Shown piece after piece: positions 23,861-36,800 of a stretch of DNA of 64,000 nt. Made by a program: the position numbers and the translations under genes. The notes under the pieces are model-generated. The model searched no databases. It saw nothing but the letters and a program-made list of their open reading frames with translations, and was not told where the DNA came from. This stretch comes from Owenia fusiformis (Eukaryota; Annelida; Polychaeta; Sabellida; Oweniidae): the NCBI GenBank assembly GCA_903813345.2, contig CAIIXF020000001.1:13039915-13103914 (forward strand), given 5' to 3'. Positions within the stretch are counted from its first letter, which is position 1. Each line of letters begins with the position of its first letter.

Positions 23861-26419
23861 AGAGGCTCGATATAAAGACTTATAATATGAATAGTAGTGT
23901 AGAATTGTTATTGCTTTGTATTTCATCATATCATTATCATTACTAGTACTGTGTCAATAGTACCCTGGATAGAGTCAAGACAGATGCATGTTTTAATGTT
24001 ATTATATTATAAGGTGGCCAGGGTTAAAGATGCACTCTAAACCAAGAAGTGGGCAAGGTTAACTGCCATTATAGCGCAGTGTTCTTTGTTCGGACAATTT
24101 GGGATCAGGGGTGTTCTTTTTTCAATTCATTTCAATTTATTCATTTCATAATTCTTATATAATATACACTATAAAAACAAGCCGCTAGACACCCTAGTGG
24201 ATTCTTCAAGGACCATTCTGTTTTATTTCAAAAATAATTCATGTATATTGCCTAGAAGGTCGATGAAACAAAGAAAACACGATATATTGCATTGCATTGG
24301 CATTTAAGGGACATTATTTCAAGTCTTTAGTATACACAGTATACATTCACATTATTAACTTGTCAATTAAAGTGAAAAATAGTGATGATTATGTACTGAA
24401 ATCAAATATAAGGTTGAGATTGAACCCATTATATTAGAGATTAATTTTTTACACTTTTTCACTTCAACATACATAAACATTTATAATGTCTCTATTACAA
24501 TAATAATTACTCCAGTGAATAATATACTGTGTCAATTTAAAGTTGTACTAAAACCAATTTAAGAATCTCTTATTATCTTGCTTTTAGCACAAATAGCATC
24601 CCTTTTGTTATTTTGACTAGAAAGCTTTTGATATTTCCCCACAAAACACGATTTATTAAGTGACTGTCAACCTCTGAAATGTTGTTATTTTTGCGCACGT
24701 TTTGAGGTCACATGACCATGACGCACCGTGTGCCAAGTTATTCTGGCGCTAAAACGAAAAGGTTTTGTTGCAAACTACTACGAAGGCTGAACCAAAGTAG
24801 AAATATACATTAGTTCCACATTCGCACGCATTCCAATAGCCACATAAATACGTTTAACTGATTGAACTTCACAAAAAGAAATTCTTGAGGAAAGAGCATT
24901 GCAATATTAATCATTACATATTCAAGGAATTGATTGAAATGCATTTGTGAAACCGTATATCGATAACTGAAAATGTTAAACCGAGTTTTATAGTTTGGCC
25001 TTACAGCATTACATTTGGTTTAATCCCCAAACACTGACACTGTTTGCTGTCATAATGCTGCTCGATTGATTCCGCACTCAATTGCAAGTGATATTATATA
25101 TTATTTCGCAGAAAATCGTTTCAATCACACTCGTCATGTCACGTGACCTAAAATTCTGCTCTGAAATGAAATCAGTTTTGGCGCGAAAACAGACACGTGC
25201 TGACTTTATATCCCCGATATCATGATAAAATGAACTTTTGGAATTGTTGATGGTTCACCATCATCGTAAAGTGTGGCCTTCATACGGTAAGATATCATAA
25301 AAATATCTAAATCGAGTAAAATGGTTTGAGTACAACTTTAAAGATTAATCTTTTGAATTTCTCAATTATTTGATATGCTACCTGGCACATTGAAATATAT
25401 GAGCCCCTTAACAAATATTTATACTCTGGTTAGAGTCTGGGTGTGTCTTAGCGACTATAGTCACATGTATATTATGGTGCTTCATATGTATGTAGAACTA
25501 GGACTACATTGTCATGGTACATTTTTTCTCATATGGTGGCTGAATGGTGATCGATCCCAAATTTTCATCAACCCTATTCCTCAGAAATGTGCACAGATTA
25601 GCTGATATATCATCATGAGAAAGCCACATCGTAAATATGGACACACAGGATTTGCAACCAAATATACCAGGAATATATGTATTAACAAAACTGAATTTAG
25701 GACACTGCTAAAACAATGTTAAATAAAGAATATCTGTTTAATACTGTTTTGTAATGTCTACAATAATACATCAACTGCCAAACTAATACATCTTTTGCCA
25801 AAAGAAGAGTCAAAAGCATTTTACAAACATTTGGAAGAAAAATTTGAGGACAATGTTGTACTAAATCTAGTAGTACAGGTTGAAGAAAGTAATGAATTAA
25901 ACTGTCACACTACAAAGAAATAAAGCATGTGATTTCTGATAATGATTCAATTTATTAAACATCATGTTCAATGTTAGTTTTATATTCAATTGTTACAATA
26001 AATTATAGACATTTAATTACTGCACTTATATTTACATTGCTACGTTCAAAAATCAACTCTCATATGCATGAAATTAATAAAATATTCTATATTCCACTGT
26101 TTCCACTTATAGTGAACATGACTGGATATCAAGTCTCAGTAAAATATCTTAATTCTCTCATGATAATATTTTTCATAACCAACTGACATCCATTCAACTT
26201 ATTTTACATTTTTTACTTACAGCTACTGCATTGACTTACTAATTATGGCCTTTTCTAGGTGAAAAGACCAATCAAATAATTTACGCTACCTGTTGGGTTT
26301 CAGGGCAGATATTTGGTTAACTTATGGCATCATTGATATTAAAAAAAAAAAATTGGTCAGGATTCTTTGGAAATGTCTATTTGCTGGTCCCTTGGTCAAA
26401 TAATCAAATAAACCCTTTT

Positions 26420-26706
26420 AATGTATGATACATATGCAATATATTGCTCTTGAAAATGTATGATACATATGCAATATATTGCTCTTTCAAATGTATGATA
26501 CATATGCAATATATTGCTCTTGAAAATGTATGATACATATGCAATAATATATTGCTCTTTCAAATGTATGATACATATGCAATATATTGCTCTTGAAAAT
26601 GTATGATACATATGCAATAATATATTGCTCTTTCAAATGTATGATACATATGCAATATATTGCTCTTTCAAATGTATGATACATATGCAATATATTGCTC
26701 TTGAAA
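26420..26706. repeat. Tandem array, about eight units of 35-37 bp
   Basis: Units read ATGTATGATACATATGCAAT then ATATTGCTCTTGAA or ATATTGCTCTTTCAA; two units carry an extra AAT. Two junction variants (CTTGAAA and CTTTCAA) alternate irregularly. ATGTAT.ATACAT inside the unit is palindromic. Overlapping minus-strand frames full of YVSYIF-type repeats are artefacts. Confidence 0.95.
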
Positions 26707-27583
26707 GTAAAGGAGTACAACATCATATGATAATTTCAAATACAAGAATATGAGTCGAATCAATTAAAAATTGGTCACATTTAGATTGAGGCATTCAGTT
26801 CACATAATGAGGTTCAAATAACATGTCAGTAGATAGGGAATCATGAATAAGGGTAAAACATTCTTTAGTTACATTACACTTCAGACAGGTTTCCTTGAAC
26901 GTGCACGGAGGTCATACAAATAACATTGATCTATTACTGCTTTATGTTTAACCAATAAAACATGTAACTTCATGCCTCACTATGTAATAATGAGACAACA
27001 ATACCATACCAGTCTACCATGTTATTTAATGATGTGAAAAATTGACTTCTATACTGTGTCCATGTACAAGAACATGACAGATGGCATAACATGAAGCAGA
27101 ACAGGTAGTAGGATAAACATTAATAGTGACATTGCTCAGGGAAACAAACTTCCTGAAGGCCCTACTCACCCTAGAAATCTCACTTTGATCCCTGGATGCT
27201 GTTTTTCTTGTATCATATATTTTGATTCTTAAATAATATTTTATTCTAATATTTCGATTCTGTTTTTCTTGGATCATATTCTTACGCATAATTTGCATAA
27301 TCTACCCAACAAGTTTCATCCCTGCATATAAGTCATAAACTAGGACCATTCATTTTGTCCTTGAACCATATACCTGCCTGCTCAGTTTCTCCATCATAGG
27401 GTACCATGACCTTATATGACTTGACATGACAGCAAAACATGACAGCAGCCACACATAACATGATTTATAGACTCGGCATCACACTCAATTACTTTGATAA
27501 GTTCCCTATACTGGATAATATTGCATTGTTATTGCTGTGTATATCTATATCCTAGTTAATTAATGCTAGTCGCTAATCATATA

Positions 27584-27755
27584 CAGTAAAACCTGTTTAG
27601 GTGGAACACATTTCATAACTCTAAAAAGTGTTCTTGGGAGGTGTTCCACTTACAAAGGTAGGCTCATTTAATGTCAATTGATCATAGGACTCTGAAGTGT
27701 TCCACTTATGGAGGTATTCTGCCTACAGAAGTGTTCACATTAACAGGTTTCACTG
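27584..27755. mobile_element. Small Tc1/mariner-type MITE
   Basis: 172 bp flanked by TA. It starts CAGTAAAACCTGTTTAGGTG and ends with the inverse of CAGTGAAACCTGTTAATGTG. The internal sequence repeats GTGTTCCACTTA. No coding. Confidence 0.8.
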
Positions 27756-27867
27756 TACTATAAAACACATGAACATTCATCTGTTCATATAAAAATATTA
27801 AAGGCCTCTATTTCAAGTCCTGTTTACTTGGCACATTTTGGTTGGTGTATTGGATTGGAGTGAATGT

Positions 27868-30800
27868 CTACAGTTTGGATGTCCCAGCCTTTGGTTGAAA
27901 TTCCTTCAGTTTAAGAGCCAGAGACATATTGCCTGTGACCTTTAGCTTCCCTTGGAAGAATGCCTGCAAAAATACAAAATAGTAAAAAACTGTGTTAATT
28001 GCTCTAACCACATATACTATAAAGGCACAATCTTAACAGAATCTGGTATCCAATGATACTCGATGTATCTCTGTCCAATTTTGGTTGATATGCAAGTATA
28101 ACCTTAGCCAAGGACTATTTTAAATATAGTGAAGCTTGAGTTCAGACCTGTATACATATACTATAATATAAACAAATTGTAGCACTTGTGGAATATTATA
28201 TCCATGCCAGAATGCATTAATACTAGCTCCATGAAAATTGTCAATACATCTACTTGCATTTCTACATTTAGCTATAGTACTTTTATCAGAATATGTTTTA
28301 TGACACGTTCTTACCTTCTGTGGGTTGAGCTGTCCTGTCATGAGATTGAGCAAATCTTCATCAGCCATATTAATAGTACAATCTCCCTTAGCTGGAAACA
28401 GAAGTGTTATTAAGTAACAACTACTCAGATTAAAGTTTAATTGTTGAATTAAATGAAAACAATAAATCAAAACAAGGCATTACAAATCAGATGTTGACCA
28501 TTGAATGCTGAACACCATCCATAAAAAGTTGGAGACAATAACAATGCCACTAGTGGTGACATAATAATTTATTGAATATATGAATTGAATACTACACTAT
28601 AAATGACATACAATTTGTATTTTAAAATTAAAATTTACGGAGGATAATTCTTTTTTGAAAATAGGTTTGTTTCCATGAGAACTGACTATATATGTACTTG
28701 ACTTATGTAATGCATTATAGTACCATCTCCATGAAAACTGACTTTACATGGACTTGACTTATGCAAAAAATGAATGGGACATATCAGTTAATGTCAGCTG
28801 TCAATTGGCTCTGCATTGATCTCACCTTCTGTTCCAAATGAGACTGATCCATTGCCTGATTTGGCATCTACTACCCACACCCCTTCTTTGCCTCCGGGAC
28901 CTCCTCGCACCTTAAACACGTACACAGCCTTCACCTTTTTCACTATGTCAGCACCATTCTGGAACAGGGAAATATAGCAGGTTTATTTTTTAAGATTTAT
29001 TTATTTAGAAAAATTAATATATACAATGATAAAACATGACAAATACTGACACCAAATGGCATATATAAGTATAAAGTCAAGTCTCAAAGAGTACCATTAA
29101 TAAAACAAAAATGTAATAATCACTATACAAGTATTTATACAACAAAACAGTACAATGTATACAGCAAATGTGAAATATCCCAAGTTTGGAATATCAGAGG
29201 TAAATATCTACACAAGTGGACAAGGTTCAGAGGCCAAAAACACTTAAATTCACTTAAACTACAAATGAGAGATCCAAGAAGAAGAAGACCACTGCACAAC
29301 TGCCAGTAAATCTGTAAATGATATTGAAAAGATGAACATGATAAAATTCATAATCATATCTTTATTCTCTGAACTGGCAGACAAAGTTACCTTTTTCAAT
29401 TCCTTCTCCAGCTCAACAAATACTGGTGATGACTTGAACCCTTCTGATCCAAGGGCACTGGAGCTAACAGCCATTGTTTGAAGACCACTAAGAAAATAAG
29501 AAATAAAAACAAAAACACCTCAAACAAAATTTATAACTAAACAAAATATTTTTTTGTAAGCAGTTGAAAAAAATGCAACAGAGAAAAATATTTTACAGAG
29601 ACATCTATTACAGAAAATTATTTAGAAAACAGTGACACATTATTTAAGTATCAATTGAGTATAAAATTTGTATCAAAATAAAAAACAACAACTTTGAATG
29701 TGATAGCCATTGTATTTGTTTCAATCATGTGTCCTAAGATTATATTCCATCATATATTTTCATCAACAATAATAATATTCAATGGATAAAACGTACGACT
29801 GTACAGCCTCTGGAAATCCAAGTCTATAAATGGTGACCACAGCAGCACCTCCAAGTCCTAGATTATGTTGTAGAGCTATCTTAGCACCAGGAACCTGTCT
29901 TTTACCAGCCAGACCTCTCAACTGCCAGGAAAGTTCTGCACACTGAGCAAGGCCTACAATGTAAGGTATTAGAATTAATACATAGTGACAATAGTCTTCT
30001 ATGGTAGTTCATTGAGCAAGGCCTACAATGAAAGGTATTAGAGTTTATACATAGTGACAATAGTCTTTTATGGTAGTACATTGAGCAAGGCCTACAATGA
30101 AAGGTATTAGAGTTTATACATAGTGACAATAGTCTTCTATGGTAGTTCATTGAGCAAGGCCTACAATGAAAGGTATTAGAGTTTATACATAGCGACAATA
30201 GTATTTTATCGTAGTTCATTGAGCAATACCTACAATGTAAGGTATTAGAGTTTATACATAGTGACAACACAACAGTCTTCTACATTTAAATTCCGGATTG
30301 TGACCCATCTGGCTGAACATGCATTATGATGTCTATTGTAATTTTAATGTGTCTATTACAACAATATGGTATAGATGGTAGTGTTATCATTGGACTGTGC
30401 TTTATGGAATGTACAAGCCAGGTAAATTGTATTAACACACAAAAGAATATAACAAATAATACATGATCATTTGCAATAACAAACAGTGGGTCAGTGGCAG
30501 CCAGCATTTTTTTGTTATTAGTCAAGTACTATGACTCTTAGTTAACGCCTTGGTCACATATGCTCTGATCCGGTCCCCGGCCGATTGAGTGTTTTGTTCA
30601 ATATTGTATTCAATTTTGAACAAAATACTCAATCGGCCGGGCGCTGTAGTGAAAATCGGAGGAAATGTGACCAAGGCATTACTTATGCAATGCATGCTAT
30701 TTGCAGATTACCTGTAGCTCCAAGTGGGTGACCTTTGGATATTAGACCTCCACTGGGATTCACCACATACTTGCCACCATATGTGTTGTCACCCTTGTCA

Positions 30801-33800
30801 ATGAACTCTCCAGCTTTACCTGTAACAAGACATGTTTAATGGAGATTCACATACTCTCAAATCTATCTATAACTTCTAATTTTGTTCTTGTATAAAAAGA
30901 CAAAATTTTAAAGGGACAGAGTGTCATATATGTAGATAAATACACATTAATGATTCCGTCAGATTCAATTAAACTTTGATGAAGTTATTTAGCATTCAAT
31001 GCCATTGCTAAACTCTCCCGGTGGTAAAAATATCATAGAAAACCACCAGTATTTTCCAGAAAGCATACTACATGCACTCATTTAGTATTGGTGACTGATT
31101 ATAATTCACTTACCTTCTTCACAAAGACCAATGGCCTCATATGTGACAAGCTCATTTGCAGCAAAACAATCATGGAGTTCCACAACATGTACATCATTAG
31201 GTGTAAGACCCGCTTGTTTGTAGCACTTCTCAGCTGCCTTTTTAGAGAGGTCATACCCAATCTGAAAAAATAATTTGTTCATAATAAATTAAAAATTGCC
31301 ATTTGTTACAGACACCGAATGCCAACTGCTGAACACCGTCCACAAAAAAGTTATAACAATATGTCACTTGTGGTTCTGACATAAACAACAATCGATTATT
31401 ATTGTTATATATTTTTAATGTGTGTTCTCTATTGTGGTAGTATTTATTCTCATAATCTGGCCCAGCATTCATGAATACTCACCAGTTTCATAGCACTGTT
31501 GTCCTGGAATGTGCTGGGAAGGTCAGTGACCATGGCTTGGGCAATAATCTCCACTGCCTGCGACTGAAGATTGTGCTTCTTAACAAACTCCTCACTGGCC
31601 AGTATGGCTGCACCAGACCCGTCAGATGTTGGGCTATTGTAATATATAATACATGTAAGAAAAACATATTTAAGACAATTCTATGCTATAGTAACAAAAT
31701 GACTTTTTATTCAATGGTCTTTAATTACATCGATTTAGTTAATCAATATAGTCAATGACATAACATGAATATTATTAAAAATTTCAAAATGAAAATACTA
31801 TAAGTTATTGAATGATTTGACACGCAAAACAGGATATATTCTGCTCGAGAAATTCCGTATTGGAACGAGATGAAGAAAGAAAAACAGATATATTGACTAC
31901 TCATCAAATAATGTAGAGAATAAAATAGTTTATGAAAATGTATCAACTGAAAGACTTACCAACATTGTAGTTTTGTCAATGGGGCATGGATCATTGGGGC
32001 CTTCAGGATCTGTTCAAGAGTGTATTCATCCTGGAACTGGGAATACCTACAATCACATGCTATACGTGAATCACAAGCAAAATTGCAATCATATGACTTG
32101 TAGCTGAACTTTCTTACAGGTCACTCACCTTTATATTCAAACTTCCACTGATGAAGAGGTACAAGAGATGGGACAAACATAGAAGACTCATACAACATAT
32201 TTTCATTTTTCCTAGACTCCATTAAGGAATTCCTTTTTAAGAGTTACTTAATATATCAAATTAATGCAAATTATATTATGTTAAATTGTACAATATCCTT
32301 AATGGCATATTTTCTGTTACAAATAAGAGAGTAGAGGACAAATATTAAAACTTACGGGTTATTGACAGAATGTTTGTGGTTCTTGTATGCTATCTTTGCA
32401 AAATGTTCAGGTTTGGTGCCTGAAAATATAATTGTATTTAATCCATTAGGTCACCAATATTTGAAGATCTGTTCACATTTGATAGATTTCAGATATGATA
32501 GAGGGAAACATTTCAATGACTGATACAAATGGTATACTTTTTACAATAAGTAAACGTAGTTTTCAGGTATCAAATTAATTTTTGAAAAACACAATGAATT
32601 AAACTAGAAACACATCAACTCCATCCATGGAGTAGCAAGTCCTAACGAACAAAACATATTTTATCAGATCATTCCTCATTTTGAACTTTTTATGATACAA
32701 TATGGTTGTAAACATCCTCCGCAAGCAGGGTTCCAAAATCCAGAATACCTTCTTTCTCTTTACTGAGGTACAAATTCTGGACACCTGCTTAGGAGGATGG
32801 GCAGAAAAAGAAGGCAGGATTTTGTAGTAGAATTGTTTGAAAGTGAGTACAAGATTTTCTGAATGGAATAGACATGGAATTATCAGCAAAGCATTGTAGC
32901 TGCTCAACAAACTCTCCGTGGCTGATTCACAGAATATGATGTCTGTCAATTTCCATTCAAAGAATACAAGTGCAGAAGAAATACAAAGAAACGACAAAAA
33001 TAGCCTAATCGCTAACTGGATCACCTGTAGGAATACAAATATTAGTTGTTGCCTCCAAATAACAGAAGATAGAAATTACATGAAGGGATGCCTTAAGAAG
33101 AGGCAGAATAATAGAAAATGTGATGAGATTGAGGATAAATTATATTAATGAACACATACTAGATGAAAAAGTACAGACTATTCAAATAAAAGTGGAAGAG
33201 AAGTGTGGAGATTTATGCAACCCTCATATGCAGTACATACCATACTTTTCCATATGTTCTCTACCAGCATTGCCAAACATCTGAGGAGTAATTGGGGTTG
33301 ACTCAAGACCTCGATTATCCACCATGTTTTGTAAATGTTTGTCCATAGGGTTTGTTCTATCCATGTACTGAGTGAATAAAACATTCAAATATGCAGTTAA
33401 GTAAATGAGTGCTGGGGTATATATGAGGGAGGGGGTATTAGAAAGGTGGAGTGTGACTGAAACACCATCAAGAGAGACCAAACCTACAAGTGAAGAAAAA
33501 AGTTTCAATTCATTGTGAATTAAACATATATTTCACTGTTCAATGATGGTCTGAGTAAATGTGTTGAAGAAATTAATTGGATTAAGATCAGGGTTCTAAT
33601 TTTCATCGTCATTAAAGGAATATTCCTTGCCAAATCATCTCTCTCCTCATATGGTAGCTATAACCATATATATGCTTGCCATGTTTAGCAAAACACGCAA
33701 AAATGTTTTGATATGGTCAAATTTGATCACTTGGAAATGTGATGCTCAATTCCAGTAAGCTGCCATCTTTTAAAATTTCACACAGGAAGCGATGTCATCG

Positions 33801-36800
33801 ACTCTCAACTTTGCATATAGCATTAGGTGAGGAGCTATTAAGAATTACAAAACCAGCTAAATATTCTTTTTCAACTTTGTATCTTATTTAATCCTTCTGA
33901 AAATCTCTTCTTTTATTCTAAGTTGACAAGCCCTGAAAATATTTTGCACAGAAAGTAATGATCACTTGTCTAGAAGTGATTTTGTGCTACTTTCCTATAC
34001 TGTTATGGGCAAGGTTATAGAATTTGAGAGTTGATGACATCACTTCCTGCAAGAAATCTTAAAAGATGGCAGCTCACTGGAAATAAGCACTAGATTTTTA
34101 AATGATCAATATTGACCATATTAAAACATTTTCCCATGTTTTGCTAAATATGGAAACTATATATATGATTATAGCTACCATATCAAGAGAGAAAGGGTCT
34201 GGCAAGGAATATTCCTTTAAGGATTGACAATTGTGTATTGGGCATTTACAGCAGTCAGGTCAGGATGCATTGCAATTTCATTCTGTATTCATAAGGAACA
34301 TTAACAAGATAGTGATGTGGTTAGAAGATTGACAAGTTAACAACTAGTGTGAATGACCTGTTTTGACAAATTGAGAAGGAAGTTTTAGTTGATCTGAACT
34401 TGACACCAACAAACTCTGGACGAGAAAAAGACAAGATGGACATAATGAAGACTTTTACAAATGAACTGGCATCGCATTATAGGCATTTACCATGGCCACC
34501 GGCTGTTGAACAATTTTTTGAACATGATAAGACATTTTGAGAACTGCTTTGGTGTGAAAGTTAACAGAATTTCAAAAGTTTTTCATGAAAATTCTCTGAC
34601 AAATCTTGACTTTGGGTTTTCCTAATGTCATGTTAATTAATGGATCCCATTTTTGAATACAGTTCTAATTCTTTCCAGATTTCAACTCAGACCTTCAATG
34701 AAACCAGAAACACTGTCAACCACATATCTTACCATATTTTTTCATATGCTCTCTCCCAGCATTACCAAATAGCTGTGGATTTCTTGGTCCACTGGTCATT
34801 CCGTGAAGCTCTTTCATTTGAGTCACATGCCTGGCCAGTGGCTGAGTTCTATCTGTGTACTGTACAATATCATGGAAACAATCAAAATTCTGTTGCAATT
34901 CTATGCTAGAGATAATCACTTATTTACATCATTAAGGATAGAAGGATTAACTAAATCCATAATTTTACATTCACAATTTAACAATGTGACTTGTTTATGT
35001 TTTTAACTTAATAAATTCCTTTGGCAGATATTTACCTTGGCAGACAGGGAACCACGCTCCATTTTCTCAAAGCCAAGGGCCAGGACACATTCTGAAAGAC
35101 CCCCCTCGATGAACTGCCTTGCCATCATAAGAGCTGTGGAGCCAGTAGAGCAAGCATTGTTAACATTATATACAGGGATCCCTGTCATTCCGACCTCGTA
35201 TATGGCCCTTTGTCCACATGTTGTATCCCCATAGCAGTAGCCTACACAAGCTTGTTCTACTTCCTTGTAATGGACCCCTGAATCCTTCAAGGCTTTAGTA
35301 ACTGGAAAATAGAGAGTGGACAATGTACTACAACAATAACTTACTATCTAAGTCAATGGAAATGGCTGAGAGAGATTTAAGCAATCAATTTTGAATCGCT
35401 ATTGTCCTTGTATCATATTATGTTTCATAGCAAATACAAATATGTGTATCACGGTTTTATTTTACAAATTGATTTCGATCTCATTCTCTTTACTTTTGAT
35501 TTACATCAGTGATTTGGTTAATCTCCAGACTAAATGTACCCAGTTAAGTCAATCAGTAGCTATACAACATGTTTTAATTTTCAAAAGTTATACTAACTTC
35601 AATTTTAAGAGAACAATATTTAGATAAGAACATGCTATTGAGTTGTTGAGTATTTAGCCATGGTTGAATATAAAGATTTTAATGTTAATTTTTAAATACA
35701 GGGTGTCCAAAAAAAACAGGACCATAAGAAAGTTGAATAACTCGGTCAGTTTTGCATATTTTGCCTTGAAATTTAGGAATCATTTAGTTCATTCAATGAG
35801 AATTTTGTTCTGAAAGTTTGATGATAATCTGTTTATTTTGTCAAAAACTACAGTCCTTTACAAAACATGCCCAAGGTGGGCACTTTTCCTCTCTATGCAC
35901 AAACGAATCCTGCGAACAAAGTTGTTAATGACCCTAACCTATACACATTAATGTGGATGGTAAATATTGGGGTAGTTATTGGCCTCTTAAGATTGTTAGG
36001 GGCCTGTCAGTATACACATTGGCTTTGAGAAATCCTCAAAGATAAAAATTTGGGGGATTTAGATCAGGCAAATGAGCTGCCCATATGGTTTGGGTTCTGC
36101 AACTGATGAGCTGTCCACCAACGCATTGTCTAAACCATTTCAGCATATCATTTGCAGTGTTGAGGTGTTATTGGTTTGTTGAAACCACTGTTTAATTATC
36201 TCCTTAGATGTCCCTTCTGGTGCTTAGTGACCTCCAAATCTTGGTGAGAACTTACTGGTCCTTGTTCATGCTGATAGCAAGTCCCAAGTCACCTTCGACC
36301 CAAAAGGGACTGATGATTCCATGTTTCCTCATTGCCACCCAGCGAGTGCATTGTTCAGAATGCAATGGATGCTGTAACACTTCATCAGGAGGATGTAAGC
36401 CCTAGTAGCAATTGTTCTTGGAACAAACTTGTCCATTCAGAAAGACATGTGTGTAGGAGGATCATCAACAGCTTTGTTCGCCGGATTGAATTGTGCATAG
36501 AGATGAGATTTGCACATTTGGGGCATGTTTTGTAAGGAGCTGTAGTTTTTGACTCAATTGGTAGATTATTATCAAACTTTCACAACAAAATTCACATTGA
36601 ATGAACTAAATAATTCTGAAATGTCAAGGCAAAATATGCAAAATTGACTGAGTTATGCAACTTTCTTACGGTCCTGTTTTTTTTTTGGACACCCTGTATT
36701 TAGATAGGCCTTATAACATATGTTCTGCAAATCTAACAAGGCACTAATGTGACAAAATGTCACCTGGTTGCAATTTTAAATTGTATAAAAAGCATTTCTT

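Larger units (their letters stand above)
23861..27867. other. Intergenic region between convergent chitinase and SCPx
   Basis: No gene supported. It should contain the 3' UTRs of the CBM14 chitinase isoform (left) and of SCPx (right). It also holds the tandem array at 26420-26706 and a small mariner-type MITE at 27584-27755. Elsewhere only AT-rich single-copy-looking sequence is seen. Confidence 0.6.

Noticed and set aside
24704-25150. Inverted AGGTCACATGACC / GGTCACGTGACCT pair as a MITE
   Set aside because: Only short matching stretches; no continuous arms or target duplication could be shown.
26396-26726. Minus-strand frames with repeated CIIHFQEQYIAYVSY-type sequence
   Set aside because: They are translations of the 35-37 bp tandem array; the same unit is repeated in shifted frames and there is no gene context.
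29902-30270. Minus-strand frame with repeated [15 protein letters not shown] blocks
   Set aside because: The 69-bp array is a multiple of three, so one frame stays open by construction; it overlaps the SCPx exon in another frame.
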